The notes under the pieces: model-generated
Told to the model about the DNA's origin: nothing
What the model saw: the letters and a program-made list of their open reading frames with translations, nothing else
The model's database searches: none
Translations under genes and position numbers: made by a program
Shown: in pieces, positions 17,524 to 26,751 of the stretch
Layout: each line of letters opens with the position of its first letter
How positions within the stretch are numbered: position 1 is the stretch's first letter
Assembly: GCF_902506345.1 (NCBI RefSeq)
Contig: NZ_LR733413.1
Coordinates: 849,456-913,455, forward strand
Length of the DNA stretch: 64,000 nucleotides
Source: Flavobacterium sp. 9R
GTDB taxonomy: Bacteria > Bacteroidota > Bacteroidia > Flavobacteriales > Flavobacteriaceae
Direction: 5' to 3'

Positions 17524-18900
17524 ATGGGAATTAAAATTAGATTGATTATAATGAGTTTTCTTCAATTTTTTGTTTGGGGAGCTTGGCTCATTACTATTGC
17601 CAATTTTTGGTTTGGCACAAAAAGCTGGGACGGAACACAATTTGGATTAGTCTTCAGTACAATGGGAATCGCCTCATTGTTTATGCCAACTCTTACAGGT
17701 ATTCTTGCAGACCGTTGGGTAAATGCTGAAAAACTTTATGGTATTTTACACATTTTATACGCTCTAGTTTTATTTTATTTACCTCAAATTACTACTCCTG
17801 ATAACTTTATTTATGTGATGCTTTTGGCGATGTGTTGTTATATGCCAACCATTGCTTTGAGTAATTCAATTTCATATAATGCTTTAAAACTAAACAATTG
17901 TGATGTAGTTAAAGATTTTCCACCGATTCGTGTTTTTGGAACCATTGGTTTTATTGTAGCGATGTGGATTACCAATTTAACAGGGAATAAAGCATCGGCT
18001 TACCAGTTTTATATTGCGGGAGTTGCTGCCATTGGATTGGGATTGTATGCTTTTTCATTACCAAAATGCAAACCACAGAATTTAACCAAAGAAAACGCTT
18101 CTTTTATGGAGCTAATGGGATTGGAGTCATTTAAATTGTTTGCCAATTATAAAATGGCTTTATTTTTTATATTCTCAATGTTTTTGGGAGCAGCCTTACA
18201 GTTAACCAATGCTTATGGAGATGTGTTTTTAGATGAATTCAAGCACTTTCCAAAATATGCCGATTCTTTTGTGGTAAAGTATTCCACCATCATTATGTCG
18301 ATTTCTCAAATATCTGAAACCTTGTTTATTTTAGCTATTCCATTCTTTTTAAAGCGTTTTGGAATCAAACAAGTAATGTTGATTAGTATGTTGGCTTGGG
18401 TATTGCGATTTGGTTTGTTTGCTTTTGGAGACCCAGTGAATGGATTGTGGATGATTATTTTATCGTGTGTAGTATACGGAATGGCTTTTGACTTTTTTAA
18501 CATCTCAGGTTCGTTGTTTGTTGAAACCAATACGGATTCTAAGAATCGTTCTTCTGCACAAGGTTTGTTTATGATGATGACTAATGGTATTGGTGCTATT
18601 TTAGGAAGTTTTACATCGGGTTGGGCTATAGACCAGTTTTTTACTAAATCATTTACAAGCACTACTGATTTAGCTGGTTTTTTGCAAACAGAAACAACAA
18701 ACCCTAAGATGATGGAGTTCATTGGGGCACAAGGCAAGCAAGTAACAGCAGATGGTTTGTTAGATTCTGCTTTATTGATGAAAGATTGGCATCAAATATG
18801 GTTAGCTTTTGCTATTTATTCTTTGATTATAGCTATTGCGTTTGCGGTCTTGTTTAAACATGAACATCATCCTTTGGATGTAGAAAACGCAAGCCATTAA
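17524..18900 (+). CDS. MFS nucleoside permease (NupG/XapB-like)
   Basis: The 458-residue membrane protein starts IRLIIMSFLQFFVWGAW, which is the nucleoside:H+ symporter branch of the MFS, and has about 12 membrane segments. It would import nucleosides across the inner membrane. It lies 69 bp after cmk, which phosphorylates the CMP that cytidine salvage can yield, so a salvage link is plausible but inferred. A terminator follows. Confidence 0.88.
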   Translation: MGIKIRLIIMSFLQFFVWGAWLITIANFWFGTKSWDGTQFGLVFSTMGIASLFMPTLTGILADRWVNAEKLYGILHILYALVLFYLPQITTPDNFIYVMLLAMCCYMPTIALSNSISYNALKLNNCDVVKDFPPIRVFGTIGFIVAMWITNLTGNKASAYQFYIAGVAAIGLGLYAFSLPKCKPQNLTKENASFMELMGLESFKLFANYKMALFFIFSMFLGAALQLTNAYGDVFLDEFKHFPKYADSFVVKYSTIIMSISQISETLFILAIPFFLKRFGIKQVMLISMLAWVLRFGLFAFGDPVNGLWMIILSCVVYGMAFDFFNISGSLFVETNTDSKNRSSAQGLFMMMTNGIGAILGSFTSGWAIDQFFTKSFTSTTDLAGFLQTETTNPKMMEFIGAQGKQVTADGLLDSALLMKDWHQIWLAFAIYSLIIAIAFAVLFKHEHHPLDVENASH

Positions 18901-18921
18901 ATAATATATCAATACTATAAA

Positions 18922-18956
18922 CCCGGGAGCAAAGAAATGTTCTCGGTTTTTTTATA
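18922..18956 (+). terminator. Terminator after the nucleoside permease gene
   Basis: AAACCCGGGAGCA and TGTTCTCGGTTT pair (with G-U and a bulge), followed by seven T. Confidence 0.65.
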
Positions 18957-18968
18957 ATTTCAAATTAA

Positions 18969-19565
18969 TTATTTGTTTAAGGAGTCCTTAAAACATTGGA
19001 TATTATACTCACTTTCGAAATCTATAATAGTTAGTACTTGTTCCAGTGTTAAGATATTTCTTTTAATTAATGTTTTCAAGAATGGATATATTGTCTCATG
19101 TTGCGCCTCAAATTCTTTTCTGAAAAAGATTTTATTATTGACGCCATTTTTTAAGCAATATTCAATCCAATTATTTGTTCCGTTTGAAGCTACTCCATTT
19201 AAATTAGGACTGCGATGATTATATCTATAAAGTTCTCCCATAAAATCCCCAACCGATAGTTCAATAGATTGAATTTCAGATATATCAATTCTGATATTAT
19301 TTACTACAAGGCTTTCTTTTTCAAAAAGAATTAATCCTTCTAATTTTCCTTTGATTGGTTTAGTTCTAAATGTTCTTGTAGCAACCAAATAAATGTAAAT
19401 TATTGCAAAAAATATCAATATGAAATTAATAATACTATGATATGGTTCTAATCGTAAATTTAAAAACAAGATGATAAATACTGCCAAAAGTGGATAGTAT
19501 ACCAAGTTAATGGAAAGTGTAAATTTGTTGTAATCTGGGATAAAAATTTGAAACGAATTGTACAT
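18969..19565 (-). CDS. Two-transmembrane protein with PH-like domain, unknown function
   Basis: The 198-residue product has two membrane segments (about 20-38 and 45-64) in its first third. The cytoplasmic remainder starts with a beta-rich stretch (KGKLEGLILFEKESLVVNNIRIDISEI, cited as an overall region at about 73-98) like bacterial PH domains, followed by helices. No catalytic motif is seen. Codon use is AT-rich like its neighbours. It is convergent with the nucleoside permease and appears monocistronic. Confidence 0.7.
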   Translation of the reverse strand: MYNSFQIFIPDYNKFTLSINLVYYPLLAVFIILFLNLRLEPYHSIINFILIFFAIIYIYLVATRTFRTKPIKGKLEGLILFEKESLVVNNIRIDISEIQSIELSVGDFMGELYRYNHRSPNLNGVASNGTNNWIEYCLKNGVNNKIFFRKEFEAQHETIYPFLKTLIKRNILTLEQVLTIIDFESEYNIQCFKDSLNK

Positions 19566-19711
19566 AAACTTTTTTTTACAAATATATGTAATTTGTAAGA
19601 AATTGTTCTGATAAAGCTGTATGTCTCTAAGTGCATAAATAGAGGGATTCTTCCAAGTAAAATGCCGATTCTTTCGCTTCTAAATAGTTTTATTTATTCT
19701 TATGATTTTAG

Positions 19712-19810
19712 TTGACTACATCTAGGGTTAAATATTTTGCCATATTGATGAATGTTATATTCTTTAACAAAATACCCCAAAAAGAACTTAGCTTTTTGGG
19801 GCATTTTTTT
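19712..19810 (+). ncRNA. Possible small RNA gene (promoter-like boxes plus terminator)
   Basis: TTG (19712-19714), an 18-nt gap and TATTTTG (19733-19739, one base short of TAnnTTTG) are followed by a hairpin CCCCAAAAAG / CTTTTTGGGG (19775-19801) and an eight-T tail. A transcript of about 65-70 nt without an open frame would result. The hairpin could instead simply end clpB transcripts from the other side. Confidence 0.3.
19775..19810 (+). terminator. Intrinsic terminator hairpin
   Basis: CCCCAAAAAG and CTTTTTGGGG pair across a 7-nt loop, followed by CATTTTTTTT on the plus strand. Confidence 0.7.
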
Positions 19811-19832
19811 TCTACTTACTTATTTTAAAGAA

Positions 19833-19869
19833 ACAACCCTTTCAAATTTTTGATTTTTAAAAGGGTTGT
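19833..19869 (-). terminator. Terminator candidate after clpB
   Basis: ACAACCCTTT (19833-19842) pairs with AAAGGGTTGT (19860-19869), 18 bp past the clpB stop. On the minus strand it is followed by TTTCTTT. Confidence 0.6.
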
Positions 19870-19887
19870 ATTCGAATAAATTAGAAA

Positions 19888-22494
19888 TTAACTAACTAAT
19901 TCACTTTGATTTCTAAAAACTAATTTACCATCAAAAGCATCAATTAAAATGATACTATCAGCAGTAATTTTTCCTGATAGAATCTCCTTTGAAAGTTCAT
20001 TGAGAACTTCACGTTGAATAACACGTTTTACAGGTCTTGCTCCAAATTGTGGGTCATATCCTTTTTCGGACAAGTAAACAATAGCTTCAGGAGTAGCATC
20101 CATAACAATGCCTTGTTGTGCTAACATTTTTGTCACTGATTTCAATTGAAAGCTTACAATTTGCGCAATATTTGCACTTGTTAATGGCGTGAACATTACA
20201 ATTTCATCAATTCGATTGATAAATTCAGGACGGACTGTTTGCTTTAGCAAACCTAACACTTCAATTTTAGCAGCTTCTGTAGCAGCATCAATACTTCCTT
20301 TTAAGTTTTCAAATTTATCTTGAATGATTTGACTACCCATATTTGAGGTCATGATAATAATTGTGTTTTTAAAATCAGCCAAACGTCCTTTATTGTCTGT
20401 CAATCGACCTTCATCTAACACTTGAAGTAGAATATTGAACGTATCAGGATGCGCCTTTTCGATTTCGTCTAACAAAATGACTGAATATGGTTTTCTACGA
20501 ACAGCTTCTGTCAATTGTCCACCTTCGTCATATCCTACATAACCAGGAGGCGCTCCTACTAATCTACTCACGCTGTGACGTTCTTGGTATTCACTCATAT
20601 CAATTCTAGTCATGGCATTTTCATCATCGAATAAATACTCAGCTAATGCTTTTGCTAATTCTGTTTTTCCTACTCCTGTAGTTCCCAAGAAAAGAAAAGT
20701 ACCTAAGGGTTTTTTCATATCTTGAAGGCCTGCTCGGCTTCTGCGAACTGCATCACTTACAGCTTCAATGGCTTCTTCTTGTCCAACAACTCTTTTGTGC
20801 AATTCATCTTCGAGTTTTAAAAGTTTTTCTCTTTCACCTTGGAGCATTTTTACAACGGGTATGCCTGTCCATTTTGCAACAACTTCTGCAATATCTTCTC
20901 GAGTTACTTCTTCTTTTATTAATGAAGTTCCTCCAGATTGATTCTCTTGAAGCTGATGCGTAAGTTCTGATAATTTCTCTTGTGCTTCTTTAATTTTTCC
21001 ATATCTAATTTCTGCAACTTTACCATAATCGCCTTCTCGTTCGGCACGCTCGGCTTCGTATTTAAAGTTTTCAATTTCAGTTTTTGTAAATTGAATACTA
21101 TCTACAATGTCTTTTTCAGATTTCCATTTGGCAAAAATTTCGTTTCGTTCATCTTTTAGATTGGCTAAATCTAAGCCCAAAACTTTTAGTTTACTTTCAT
21201 CTTTTTCTCTTTTAATTGCTTCAATTTCAATTTCAAGCTGCATTATTTTACGGTCCAAAACATCAAGTTCTTCGGGTTTAGAATTGATTTCCATACGCAG
21301 TTTAGAAGCGGCTTCGTCCATTAAATCAATGGCTTTATCTGGTAAAAAACGATTGGTAATGTATCGTTGTGATAATTCTACTGATGCAATAATTGCTTCG
21401 TCTTTAATTTGTACTTGATGATGCGTTTCATATTTTTCTTTAATACCTCTAAGGATGGAAATAGCGCTCTCCGTATCGGGTTCTTCAACCATTACTTTCT
21501 GAAAACGACGTTCTAATGCTTTGTCTTTTTCAAAGTATTTTTGGTATTCGTCTAAAGTTGTGGCTCCAATGGCACGTAGTTCTCCACGTGCTAATGCAGG
21601 TTTTAAAATATTAGCGGCATCAATTGCTCCTTCGCCACCTCCAGCACCTACAAGAGTATGAATTTCATCGATAAATAAAACGATATCACCTTCAGAAGAT
21701 ATCACTTCTTTGACCACAGATTTTAGACGTTCTTCAAATTCACCTTTATATTTAGCGCCCGCTATTAAAGCACCCATGTCGAGTGAGAAAATGATTTTGT
21801 TCTTTAAATTTTCAGGAACATCTCCAGCAACAATTCTATGTGCAAGACCTTCTGCAATAGCGGTTTTACCTACACCAGGTTCTCCTACGAGCATAGGATT
21901 ATTTTTGGTTCTTCTAGTCAAAATTTGAAGTACGCGACGAATTTCTTCATCACGACCAATAACAGGATCGAGTTTGCTGTTTTTTGCTAAATCATTAAGG
22001 TTTTTTGCATATTTATTCAAAGAGTTATAGGTTTCTTCTGCGGAAGCAGAGGTTACTCTTTCACCTTTTCGTAATTCATCAATTGCAGCTTTTAAGTTTT
22101 TTTCAGTTACTCCTTGGTCTTTTAAAATTTGCGCTACTTTACTTTTTGTGTTAAAAATTGCAAGTAGTAAATGTTCTATTGCAACGAATTCATCATTCAT
22201 TTTCTTAGCAATAATTTCAGCCTCGTTGAGTGCGGTGTTGGCACTTCTAGACAATTGAATTTCACCTCCAGAAACTTTTGGGAAATTCTTTATAACGCTA
22301 TCCAATAATTGAAGAAATAGCGGAACGTTTACTTGTAGTTTCTTTAAGATAAATGGTGCTACATTTTCATCAACTTCAAAAATTGCTTTGAAGATGTGTT
22401 CATTTTCTATTTGTTGTTGCCCTAGACTTTGCACCAGTTGTTGTGAGTGCTGAATTGCCTCTTGGGATTTGATTGTAAATTTATTACTATTCAT
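19888..22494 (-). CDS. clpB: ATP-dependent disaggregase ClpB
   Basis: The 868-residue AAA+ protein has a Clp N-terminal repeat domain (about 1-145), NBD1 with Walker [10 protein letters not shown] (about 205), a coiled middle domain (about 410-525), NBD2 with GTTGVGKTE (about 610), and a C-terminal D2-small domain. No ClpP-binding loop (IGF/L) is apparent, which fits ClpB rather than ClpA/C. With DnaK it rescues aggregated proteins. The upstream region carries GACATTTTGAC, close to GACAAAATGAC in front of lon. Confidence 0.97.
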   Translation of the reverse strand: MNSNKFTIKSQEAIQHSQQLVQSLGQQQIENEHIFKAIFEVDENVAPFILKKLQVNVPLFLQLLDSVIKNFPKVSGGEIQLSRSANTALNEAEIIAKKMNDEFVAIEHLLLAIFNTKSKVAQILKDQGVTEKNLKAAIDELRKGERVTSASAEETYNSLNKYAKNLNDLAKNSKLDPVIGRDEEIRRVLQILTRRTKNNPMLVGEPGVGKTAIAEGLAHRIVAGDVPENLKNKIIFSLDMGALIAGAKYKGEFEERLKSVVKEVISSEGDIVLFIDEIHTLVGAGGGEGAIDAANILKPALARGELRAIGATTLDEYQKYFEKDKALERRFQKVMVEEPDTESAISILRGIKEKYETHHQVQIKDEAIIASVELSQRYITNRFLPDKAIDLMDEAASKLRMEINSKPEELDVLDRKIMQLEIEIEAIKREKDESKLKVLGLDLANLKDERNEIFAKWKSEKDIVDSIQFTKTEIENFKYEAERAEREGDYGKVAEIRYGKIKEAQEKLSELTHQLQENQSGGTSLIKEEVTREDIAEVVAKWTGIPVVKMLQGEREKLLKLEDELHKRVVGQEEAIEAVSDAVRRSRAGLQDMKKPLGTFLFLGTTGVGKTELAKALAEYLFDDENAMTRIDMSEYQERHSVSRLVGAPPGYVGYDEGGQLTEAVRRKPYSVILLDEIEKAHPDTFNILLQVLDEGRLTDNKGRLADFKNTIIIMTSNMGSQIIQDKFENLKGSIDAATEAAKIEVLGLLKQTVRPEFINRIDEIVMFTPLTSANIAQIVSFQLKSVTKMLAQQGIVMDATPEAIVYLSEKGYDPQFGARPVKRVIQREVLNELSKEILSGKITADSIILIDAFDGKLVFRNQSELVS

Positions 22495-22578
22495 GATTGG
22501 TAGATTTGATGATTAATAACTATTTATTAGTTAATTTTGTTGAGTAGACGTCAAATGGTATTCCAATATAAAATCAAC

Positions 22579-22631
22579 GACATTTTGACCTATTTCTAAT
22601 TAATTTTTAAAACATTTAACGACAAAAAGTC
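22579..22631. promoter_or_regulatory. Palindromic motifs between clpB and ytxJ
   Basis: GACATTTTGAC at 22579-22589 and GACAAAAAGTC at 22621-22631 lie in the divergent promoter region. The first, on its other strand GTCAAAATGTC, differs at two positions from GACAAAATGAC in the lon leader. A shared stress regulator is a guess. Confidence 0.3.
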
Positions 22632-22646
22632 ATAAAAAGAGACAAT

Positions 22647-23036
22647 ATGAGCCTATTTAATTCCATTTTTGGTAGTTCTGATGAAAAAAAAGAAAAGCTT
22701 AGCAGTGTCAATTGGATTCCATTGCAATTGATGGGGCAATTGGATGAATTAATTGCTTTATCAAATGAAAAACCAGTTCTAATCTTTAAGCATAGTACTC
22801 GCTGCAGTATTAGTAGATTTGCATTGAAGCAATTTGAAAATGAATTTGATTTGCACAATCAGGTAGATGCTTATTTTCTAGATTTATTGGAGTTTAGAGC
22901 TATTTCAAATGAAATTGCAAGCCGCTTTGGAATTTTGCACCAATCGCCGCAACTTCTTTTGATAAAAGAAGGAAAGGTGCTTTATGACGCTTCGCACAGC
23001 GATATTCAAGCGGATGAACTGAAGAAATATATTTAG
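22647..23036 (+). CDS. ytxJ: Bacilliredoxin-like monothiol protein YtxJ
   Basis: The 129-residue protein has a thioredoxin-like fold with HSTRCSIS (Cys53) and a cis-proline region SPQLLLI, the pattern of the YtxJ family. Such proteins are thought to remove bacillithiol from oxidised protein thiols. It is divergent from clpB with a 150-bp shared upstream region and is followed by a bidirectional terminator. Whether this organism makes bacillithiol cannot be told from the window. Confidence 0.85.
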   Translation: MSLFNSIFGSSDEKKEKLSSVNWIPLQLMGQLDELIALSNEKPVLIFKHSTRCSISRFALKQFENEFDLHNQVDAYFLDLLEFRAISNEIASRFGILHQSPQLLLIKEGKVLYDASHSDIQADELKKYI

Positions 23037-23052
23037 CTTTTACTCTATCAAA

Positions 23053-23090
23053 AAAAAAAATCTCATTCTAGTAAGAATGAGATTTTTTTT
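23053..23090. terminator. Bidirectional terminator between ytxJ and the MFS sugar transporter gene
   Basis: TCTCATTC (23061-23068) pairs with GAATGAGA (23075-23082), extended by A and T runs on the two sides. Confidence 0.85.
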
Positions 23091-23108
23091 AAAAATATAA
23101 TAGACAAA

Positions 23109-24548
23109 TTAATGTCCTCCAGCAATTTTCTTATCAAAATCTATGCCTTGAGCTCTAAGGATTCCACTAACTCTCCAAGCATAAAAAGCTAAGTAAGCAA
23201 AACATAGAATTCCAACAATATAACTTTCTTGTATTCCGATTCCTTCAGCTACTTTACCTTGTAATACACTGATAAAACCACCACCCATAATCATCATAAT
23301 CAAGAAACTACTTCCTTGGCTAGTGTTTTTTCCGAGTCCACTTACTGCTAAAGTAAAGATACAAGGCCATAACGTACTACAAAACAAACCAACGCTTGTG
23401 AAAGCATAAACACTTATCATTCCACTTGTTGTCATTCCTATAGCTGTCGCTATTATTCCAAGCGTTGAAAAAATCAATAACATTCTAGCTGGGTTTCCTT
23501 TACTGGCCATATCAGCAGCAATAAGAACTATAATTACTAATCCGTAAATGTAGAAAGGAGTCAAGTCGTGTTTCGCAATTGCGTTTACACCTAAAAACAC
23601 ACCAAAAGCTAGGTAAGGCGCGATAAATCTCAATATTTTTTGCCAACTCATATTGTCTGTAAAAGCTTCAACAGCTCCTGTCCAACGACCAATCATCAAA
23701 CTTGCCCAATATAAAGAAATGTATGGTGCTACATCTTTAGTTAAAAAGCCTAATTTGCTTTCCATATAAGCTGGTAAGTTACTTGCTGTAGAAACTTCAA
23801 CTCCTACATACAAGAAAATTGCAATCATACCCATTACTAACTGAGGGTATTGCAAAGCTGATTTTTTTGCAAGAACTCCATCGTGAGCTTCTGTTTCTTC
23901 AACCAAAGCAGGTTTGTCTGGTAAAGATGAAAATTTTAGAAGTATTGCTACTAACAAGAATGCAACACCTAATACTAAATAAGGAATTTTTACACTTTCG
24001 ATACTTGCACTTGTATTGGCATTTGTACTTGAACCGAAAATAGCAAAACTAACAATAAGCGGCCCAATTGTTGTTCCTAAATTGTTTATTCCACCCGCTA
24101 AAGTAAGACGTTGTGAACCTGTTGTGATGGGACCTAAAGCAATTGCAAGAGGATTAGCAACAGTTTGTTGCAATGAAAAACCTAAACCAACAATAAAAAG
24201 ACCAGCGAGCATTAAAGGAAAAGAACCTGTATTCGCTGCTGGATAAAATAAAAGGGTTCCTAACGCAGAGATTAATAGTCCTAAAGAAAGACCATTTTTA
24301 TAGCCGATTTTGTTTACTAAATCTTCTTTGATTGCTACGGAAACTCCCATATAGATCAATGAGCCTACGGTGTAAGCAATATAAAATGCAAAAGCAACTA
24401 ATTGGCTTTCACCTTGTGATAAATTGAATGCGGTTTTGAAAACAGGGATTAAGATGTCATTACTTGCAGCGACAAATCCCCAAAAGAAGAAGACAGTTAC
24501 TAGGGGAATAAATTGCCCCCAATTGGTTTTTAAATTTTCAGAATTCAT
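23109..24548 (-). CDS. MFS sugar transporter (FucP/NagP/GluP family)
   Basis: The 479-residue inner-membrane protein begins with FIPLVTVFFFWGFVAASND and has about 12 membrane segments, the pattern of the fucose/glucose/N-acetylglucosamine permease family. The neighbouring chitin genes point to N-acetylglucosamine or chitobiose-derived sugar as substrate (NagP-like), which is inferred from context. Its promoter carries the same 21-bp-spaced motif as susC and the nagB fusion, which supports co-regulation with the chitin locus. It is separated from the response regulator gene by 170 bp and is transcribed in the same direction. Confidence 0.9.
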   Translation of the reverse strand: MNSENLKTNWGQFIPLVTVFFFWGFVAASNDILIPVFKTAFNLSQGESQLVAFAFYIAYTVGSLIYMGVSVAIKEDLVNKIGYKNGLSLGLLISALGTLLFYPAANTGSFPLMLAGLFIVGLGFSLQQTVANPLAIALGPITTGSQRLTLAGGINNLGTTIGPLIVSFAIFGSSTNANTSASIESVKIPYLVLGVAFLLVAILLKFSSLPDKPALVEETEAHDGVLAKKSALQYPQLVMGMIAIFLYVGVEVSTASNLPAYMESKLGFLTKDVAPYISLYWASLMIGRWTGAVEAFTDNMSWQKILRFIAPYLAFGVFLGVNAIAKHDLTPFYIYGLVIIVLIAADMASKGNPARMLLIFSTLGIIATAIGMTTSGMISVYAFTSVGLFCSTLWPCIFTLAVSGLGKNTSQGSSFLIMMIMGGGFISVLQGKVAEGIGIQESYIVGILCFAYLAFYAWRVSGILRAQGIDFDKKIAGGH

Positions 24549-24598
24549 AATTTAAATTTAATTAATAGGTTAGTAAAATAATTGTTGCTGCAATACCG

Positions 24599-24606
24599 TA
24601 AATGTA
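24599..24606 (-). promoter_or_regulatory. -7 promoter element of the MFS sugar transporter gene
   Basis: The minus strand reads TACATTTA, one base from TAnnTTTG and of the same TAnnTTTA form as susC. It lies exactly 59 bases downstream of the first G of the GTTGGT half-site. Confidence 0.6.
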
Positions 24607-24638
24607 TTTCTTAACTAACAGATAAAAAAATTATTTCG

Positions 24639-24670
24639 ATGAAAAATCAATACTTTTAAACCAACAGCCT
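24639..24670 (-). promoter_or_regulatory. Putative LytTR operator upstream of the MFS sugar transporter gene
   Basis: The minus strand reads GTTGGT (first G at 24665), ten bases, then TGATT (TGA at 24649-24647) and TTT. The half-sites lie 21 bp apart. The second half-site is weaker than those at susC and nagB, but phase and distance to -7 (59 bases) are identical. Confidence 0.6.
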
Positions 24671-24718
24671 GTTTTTTTCTACAAAAAGCTAATTTTTAAA
24701 TTTATAAAAAGTAAGATT

Positions 24719-25426
24719 TTAATCTAATATCTTACTCTTCACTTCTTTACTGTAATTTCGGCCAATTGGTAATGTGTAAGAAGTGATTTGTATTCTATTT
24801 CCTTCAATAGTTTTTACTTTATCTAAGGCGATGGTGAAGGATTTGTGAATTCGAATAAAACGTTCTTCGGGGAGTTCTTCAGTCAATGAAGAAAGGGATT
24901 TATGCGTGATATAGGTTTTTTCTGGAGTTACCACTTTGATGTATTCTTTCATTCCCTCGATAAAAAGAATCTCATCAATGTTAATCTTAACCATTTTTTT
25001 ATCGACTTTGATAAAAATATGAGGTTCTACACGATGACTGTCTTGTTTGGAAATCATTCGGTTTTGAAACTCACCAGTTATTTTCGAAATACATTTTATA
25101 AAACGTGGTAATGGTATGGGTTTAACCAAATAATCTAAAACGTCTAAATCATAACTTTCTGCAGCAAATTCTCGGAAGGCAGTGGTGATTATAATTTTGG
25201 TATTCGATTTGTTTTTGTACAATTGAATCAATTCAAAACCTGACATTAAAGGCATATTAATGTCAAGAAATAAGGCATCGATAGTATTGTTGTTCAAAAA
25301 GTCAAGTGCCTCTATAGAATTATTGAAGGTGCCAATAATTTCAAACTCAGGAAAATTTTGAAAATAATTTAGCAAAACCTTAATCGCTAACGGTTCATCA
25401 TCAATCAATACGCACTTAATCTTCAT
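24719..25426 (-). CDS. LytTR-family response regulator
   Basis: The 235-residue protein has a receiver domain (1-118) with DD at 9-10, phospho-acceptor Asp55 in FLDINMP and the KPI lysine (about 107), and a C-terminal LytTR DNA-binding domain (about 135-235, with FIKVDKKMVKI, FIRIHKSF and LPIGRNY). LytTR proteins bind pairs of direct half-sites about 21 bp apart. It overlaps the sensor kinase gene by 11 bp, so the two form a two-component system. Location inside the chitin locus and the three operator-like sites suggest it activates susC, nagB and the MFS gene. Confidence 0.95.
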   Translation of the reverse strand: MKIKCVLIDDEPLAIKVLLNYFQNFPEFEIIGTFNNSIEALDFLNNNTIDALFLDINMPLMSGFELIQLYKNKSNTKIIITTAFREFAAESYDLDVLDYLVKPIPLPRFIKCISKITGEFQNRMISKQDSHRVEPHIFIKVDKKMVKINIDEILFIEGMKEYIKVVTPEKTYITHKSLSSLTEELPEERFIRIHKSFTIALDKVKTIEGNRIQITSYTLPIGRNYSKEVKSKILD

Positions 25427-26468
25427 TGCTTATAGGGATTTGTAAACGAATTATGTAGAAATTAAACTTGACTTGATGGCTTAATTGATAATCGTTTTTA
25501 AATATTAAATTCAATCTTTCTTTGGTATTGGTTAACCCAATTCCTTTTTTTGATTTTTCATGTTGTGAAAGTACAAAATTATTTATTATTTCAAAATCTA
25601 GGGTATTTTGAGAGCTAACTTTGCAATTGATTTTAATTTTTAAGTCCTTGTTGTTGATTCCTCCGTGTTTGAAAGCATTTTCAATCAAAGAAATTAATAA
25701 TAGTGGAGGGACACTTACTTGGTCAATGTTGGATTCGAGATTAATAAATACGGTTGCGTTTTCAAAACGTAATTTTTCTATTTCGATATAATTATGGATA
25801 TAGTCGAGTTCTTTTATTAAAGGAACAAATTTAGTTCCTTCTATATCATAAAGTACGTATTCCATCAAATGGGATAGTTTGATAATTACATTGGGCACTT
25901 TGTCTGAAGCTTCAAGCGAAAGTGCATACAGGTTATTTAAGGTATTAAAGAAAAAGTGGGGTTGAATTTGATTTTTCAAATATTCGAGCTTGATTTTGTA
26001 TTGGTTTTCTCTTAATATTCTGTTTCTCTCCCGTTCTCTAAGCCAAGTTAGTGTTAAGTATACAGATGATGCCATAGCTAAGACATATAGTTCTCCTATA
26101 CAAACAGCTAGAATATGATTGATTTCGAAGGGCTGATAATCTCTATTAGCTTCTGGCCAGATGTTTTTTGAAATTAAAAAATAAGTCAAACCCGTTTTTA
26201 AAATATAAATACAACCTAAACTAATTAAGAGAGCAAAAGTATAGAGTGAGTATTTTGATTTTAAAACCAATCTTGGAACCAATACGAATAGATTGAAATA
26301 CACCAATGGAATATGTAAAGCAAATTCTATTAGGTTTGATTTAAAGGAGTACTCGTAGTCATTAAAATATGCTCCCCAACGCAGAAAGTTTAATAAAAAG
26401 TACAATCCCCAAAACCAAAAATGATTCTGGATTTTGATATCGAAATTCATGTCTTTTATTTTGCTCAT
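25416..26468 (-). CDS. LytS/YehU-type sensor histidine kinase
   Basis: The 350-residue protein has four to five N-terminal membrane segments (about 15-150), then the His_kinase domain of the LytS type with NQIQPHFFFNTLNNL (phospho-accepting His about 170) and an ATPase domain with PPLLLISLIENAFKHGG and GIGLTNTKERL. No periplasmic ligand-binding domain is apparent, so the signal may be membrane or transport linked. It is translationally coupled to the LytTR gene. A TAAATTTG motif at complement(26470..26477) would place transcription start past the annotated ATG, so the Met at residue 7 (26450) may be the true start. Confidence 0.93.
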   Translation of the reverse strand: MSKIKDMNFDIKIQNHFWFWGLYFLLNFLRWGAYFNDYEYSFKSNLIEFALHIPLVYFNLFVLVPRLVLKSKYSLYTFALLISLGCIYILKTGLTYFLISKNIWPEANRDYQPFEINHILAVCIGELYVLAMASSVYLTLTWLRERERNRILRENQYKIKLEYLKNQIQPHFFFNTLNNLYALSLEASDKVPNVIIKLSHLMEYVLYDIEGTKFVPLIKELDYIHNYIEIEKLRFENATVFINLESNIDQVSVPPLLLISLIENAFKHGGINNKDLKIKINCKVSSQNTLDFEIINNFVLSQHEKSKKGIGLTNTKERLNLIFKNDYQLSHQVKFNFYIIRLQIPISNED

Positions 26469-26614
26469 ACAAATTTATGGTTGGAAAGTATTATGATGAT
26501 TACTTTTGTCTTTTTTTCTTTGAACATGCAACTTTAATCATTTTGTCAATAAAAACAAGCTTTTTCGAGTAAAAAAGGAAGTAAAAACAGAAAAGCTAAT
26601 AAATTACAAAACAA

Positions 26615-26626
26615 GAAAACGTTTTC
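26615..26626. promoter_or_regulatory. Perfect 12-bp palindrome, LacI-type operator candidate
   Basis: GAAAACGTTTTC is the classic half-site pair of LacI/GalR-family regulators, with a central CG. It lies 25 bp upstream of the LytTR site and 126 bp before susC. No LacI-family gene is in the window, so the regulator is unknown. Confidence 0.4.
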
Positions 26627-26650
26627 GCAAAACATATTATTGAACAAAAG

Positions 26651-26682
26651 ATGTCGTTGGTTTAAAAAAAGTGACTGTTGGT
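26651..26682 (+). promoter_or_regulatory. Putative LytTR operator upstream of susC
   Basis: GTTGGT at 26656-26661 repeats at 26677-26682, 21 bp on, with TGAC immediately before the second copy. This is the best of three such sites. The -7 candidate TAAGTTTA lies at 26715-26722, 59 bases from the first G. Confidence 0.7.
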
Positions 26683-26714
26683 ATAATTTATTTTTTTTAA
26701 CAATCCCTTAAGGA

Positions 26715-26722
26715 TAAGTTTA
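26715..26722 (+). promoter_or_regulatory. -7 promoter element of susC
   Basis: TAAGTTTA differs from TAnnTTTG at the last base. It lies 30 nt before the ATG at 26752 and has no TTG -33 box at normal spacing, which fits an activator-dependent promoter. Confidence 0.55.
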
Positions 26723-26751
26723 CATCATAACTAACAAATACATTTAAAAAA

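Larger units (their letters stand above)
19566..19887. other. Intergenic region between the PH-like protein gene and clpB
   Basis: The 322-bp gap contains two hairpins (19775-19801 and 19833-19869) and promoter-like boxes (19712-19739). No coding potential is seen. Confidence 0.6.
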
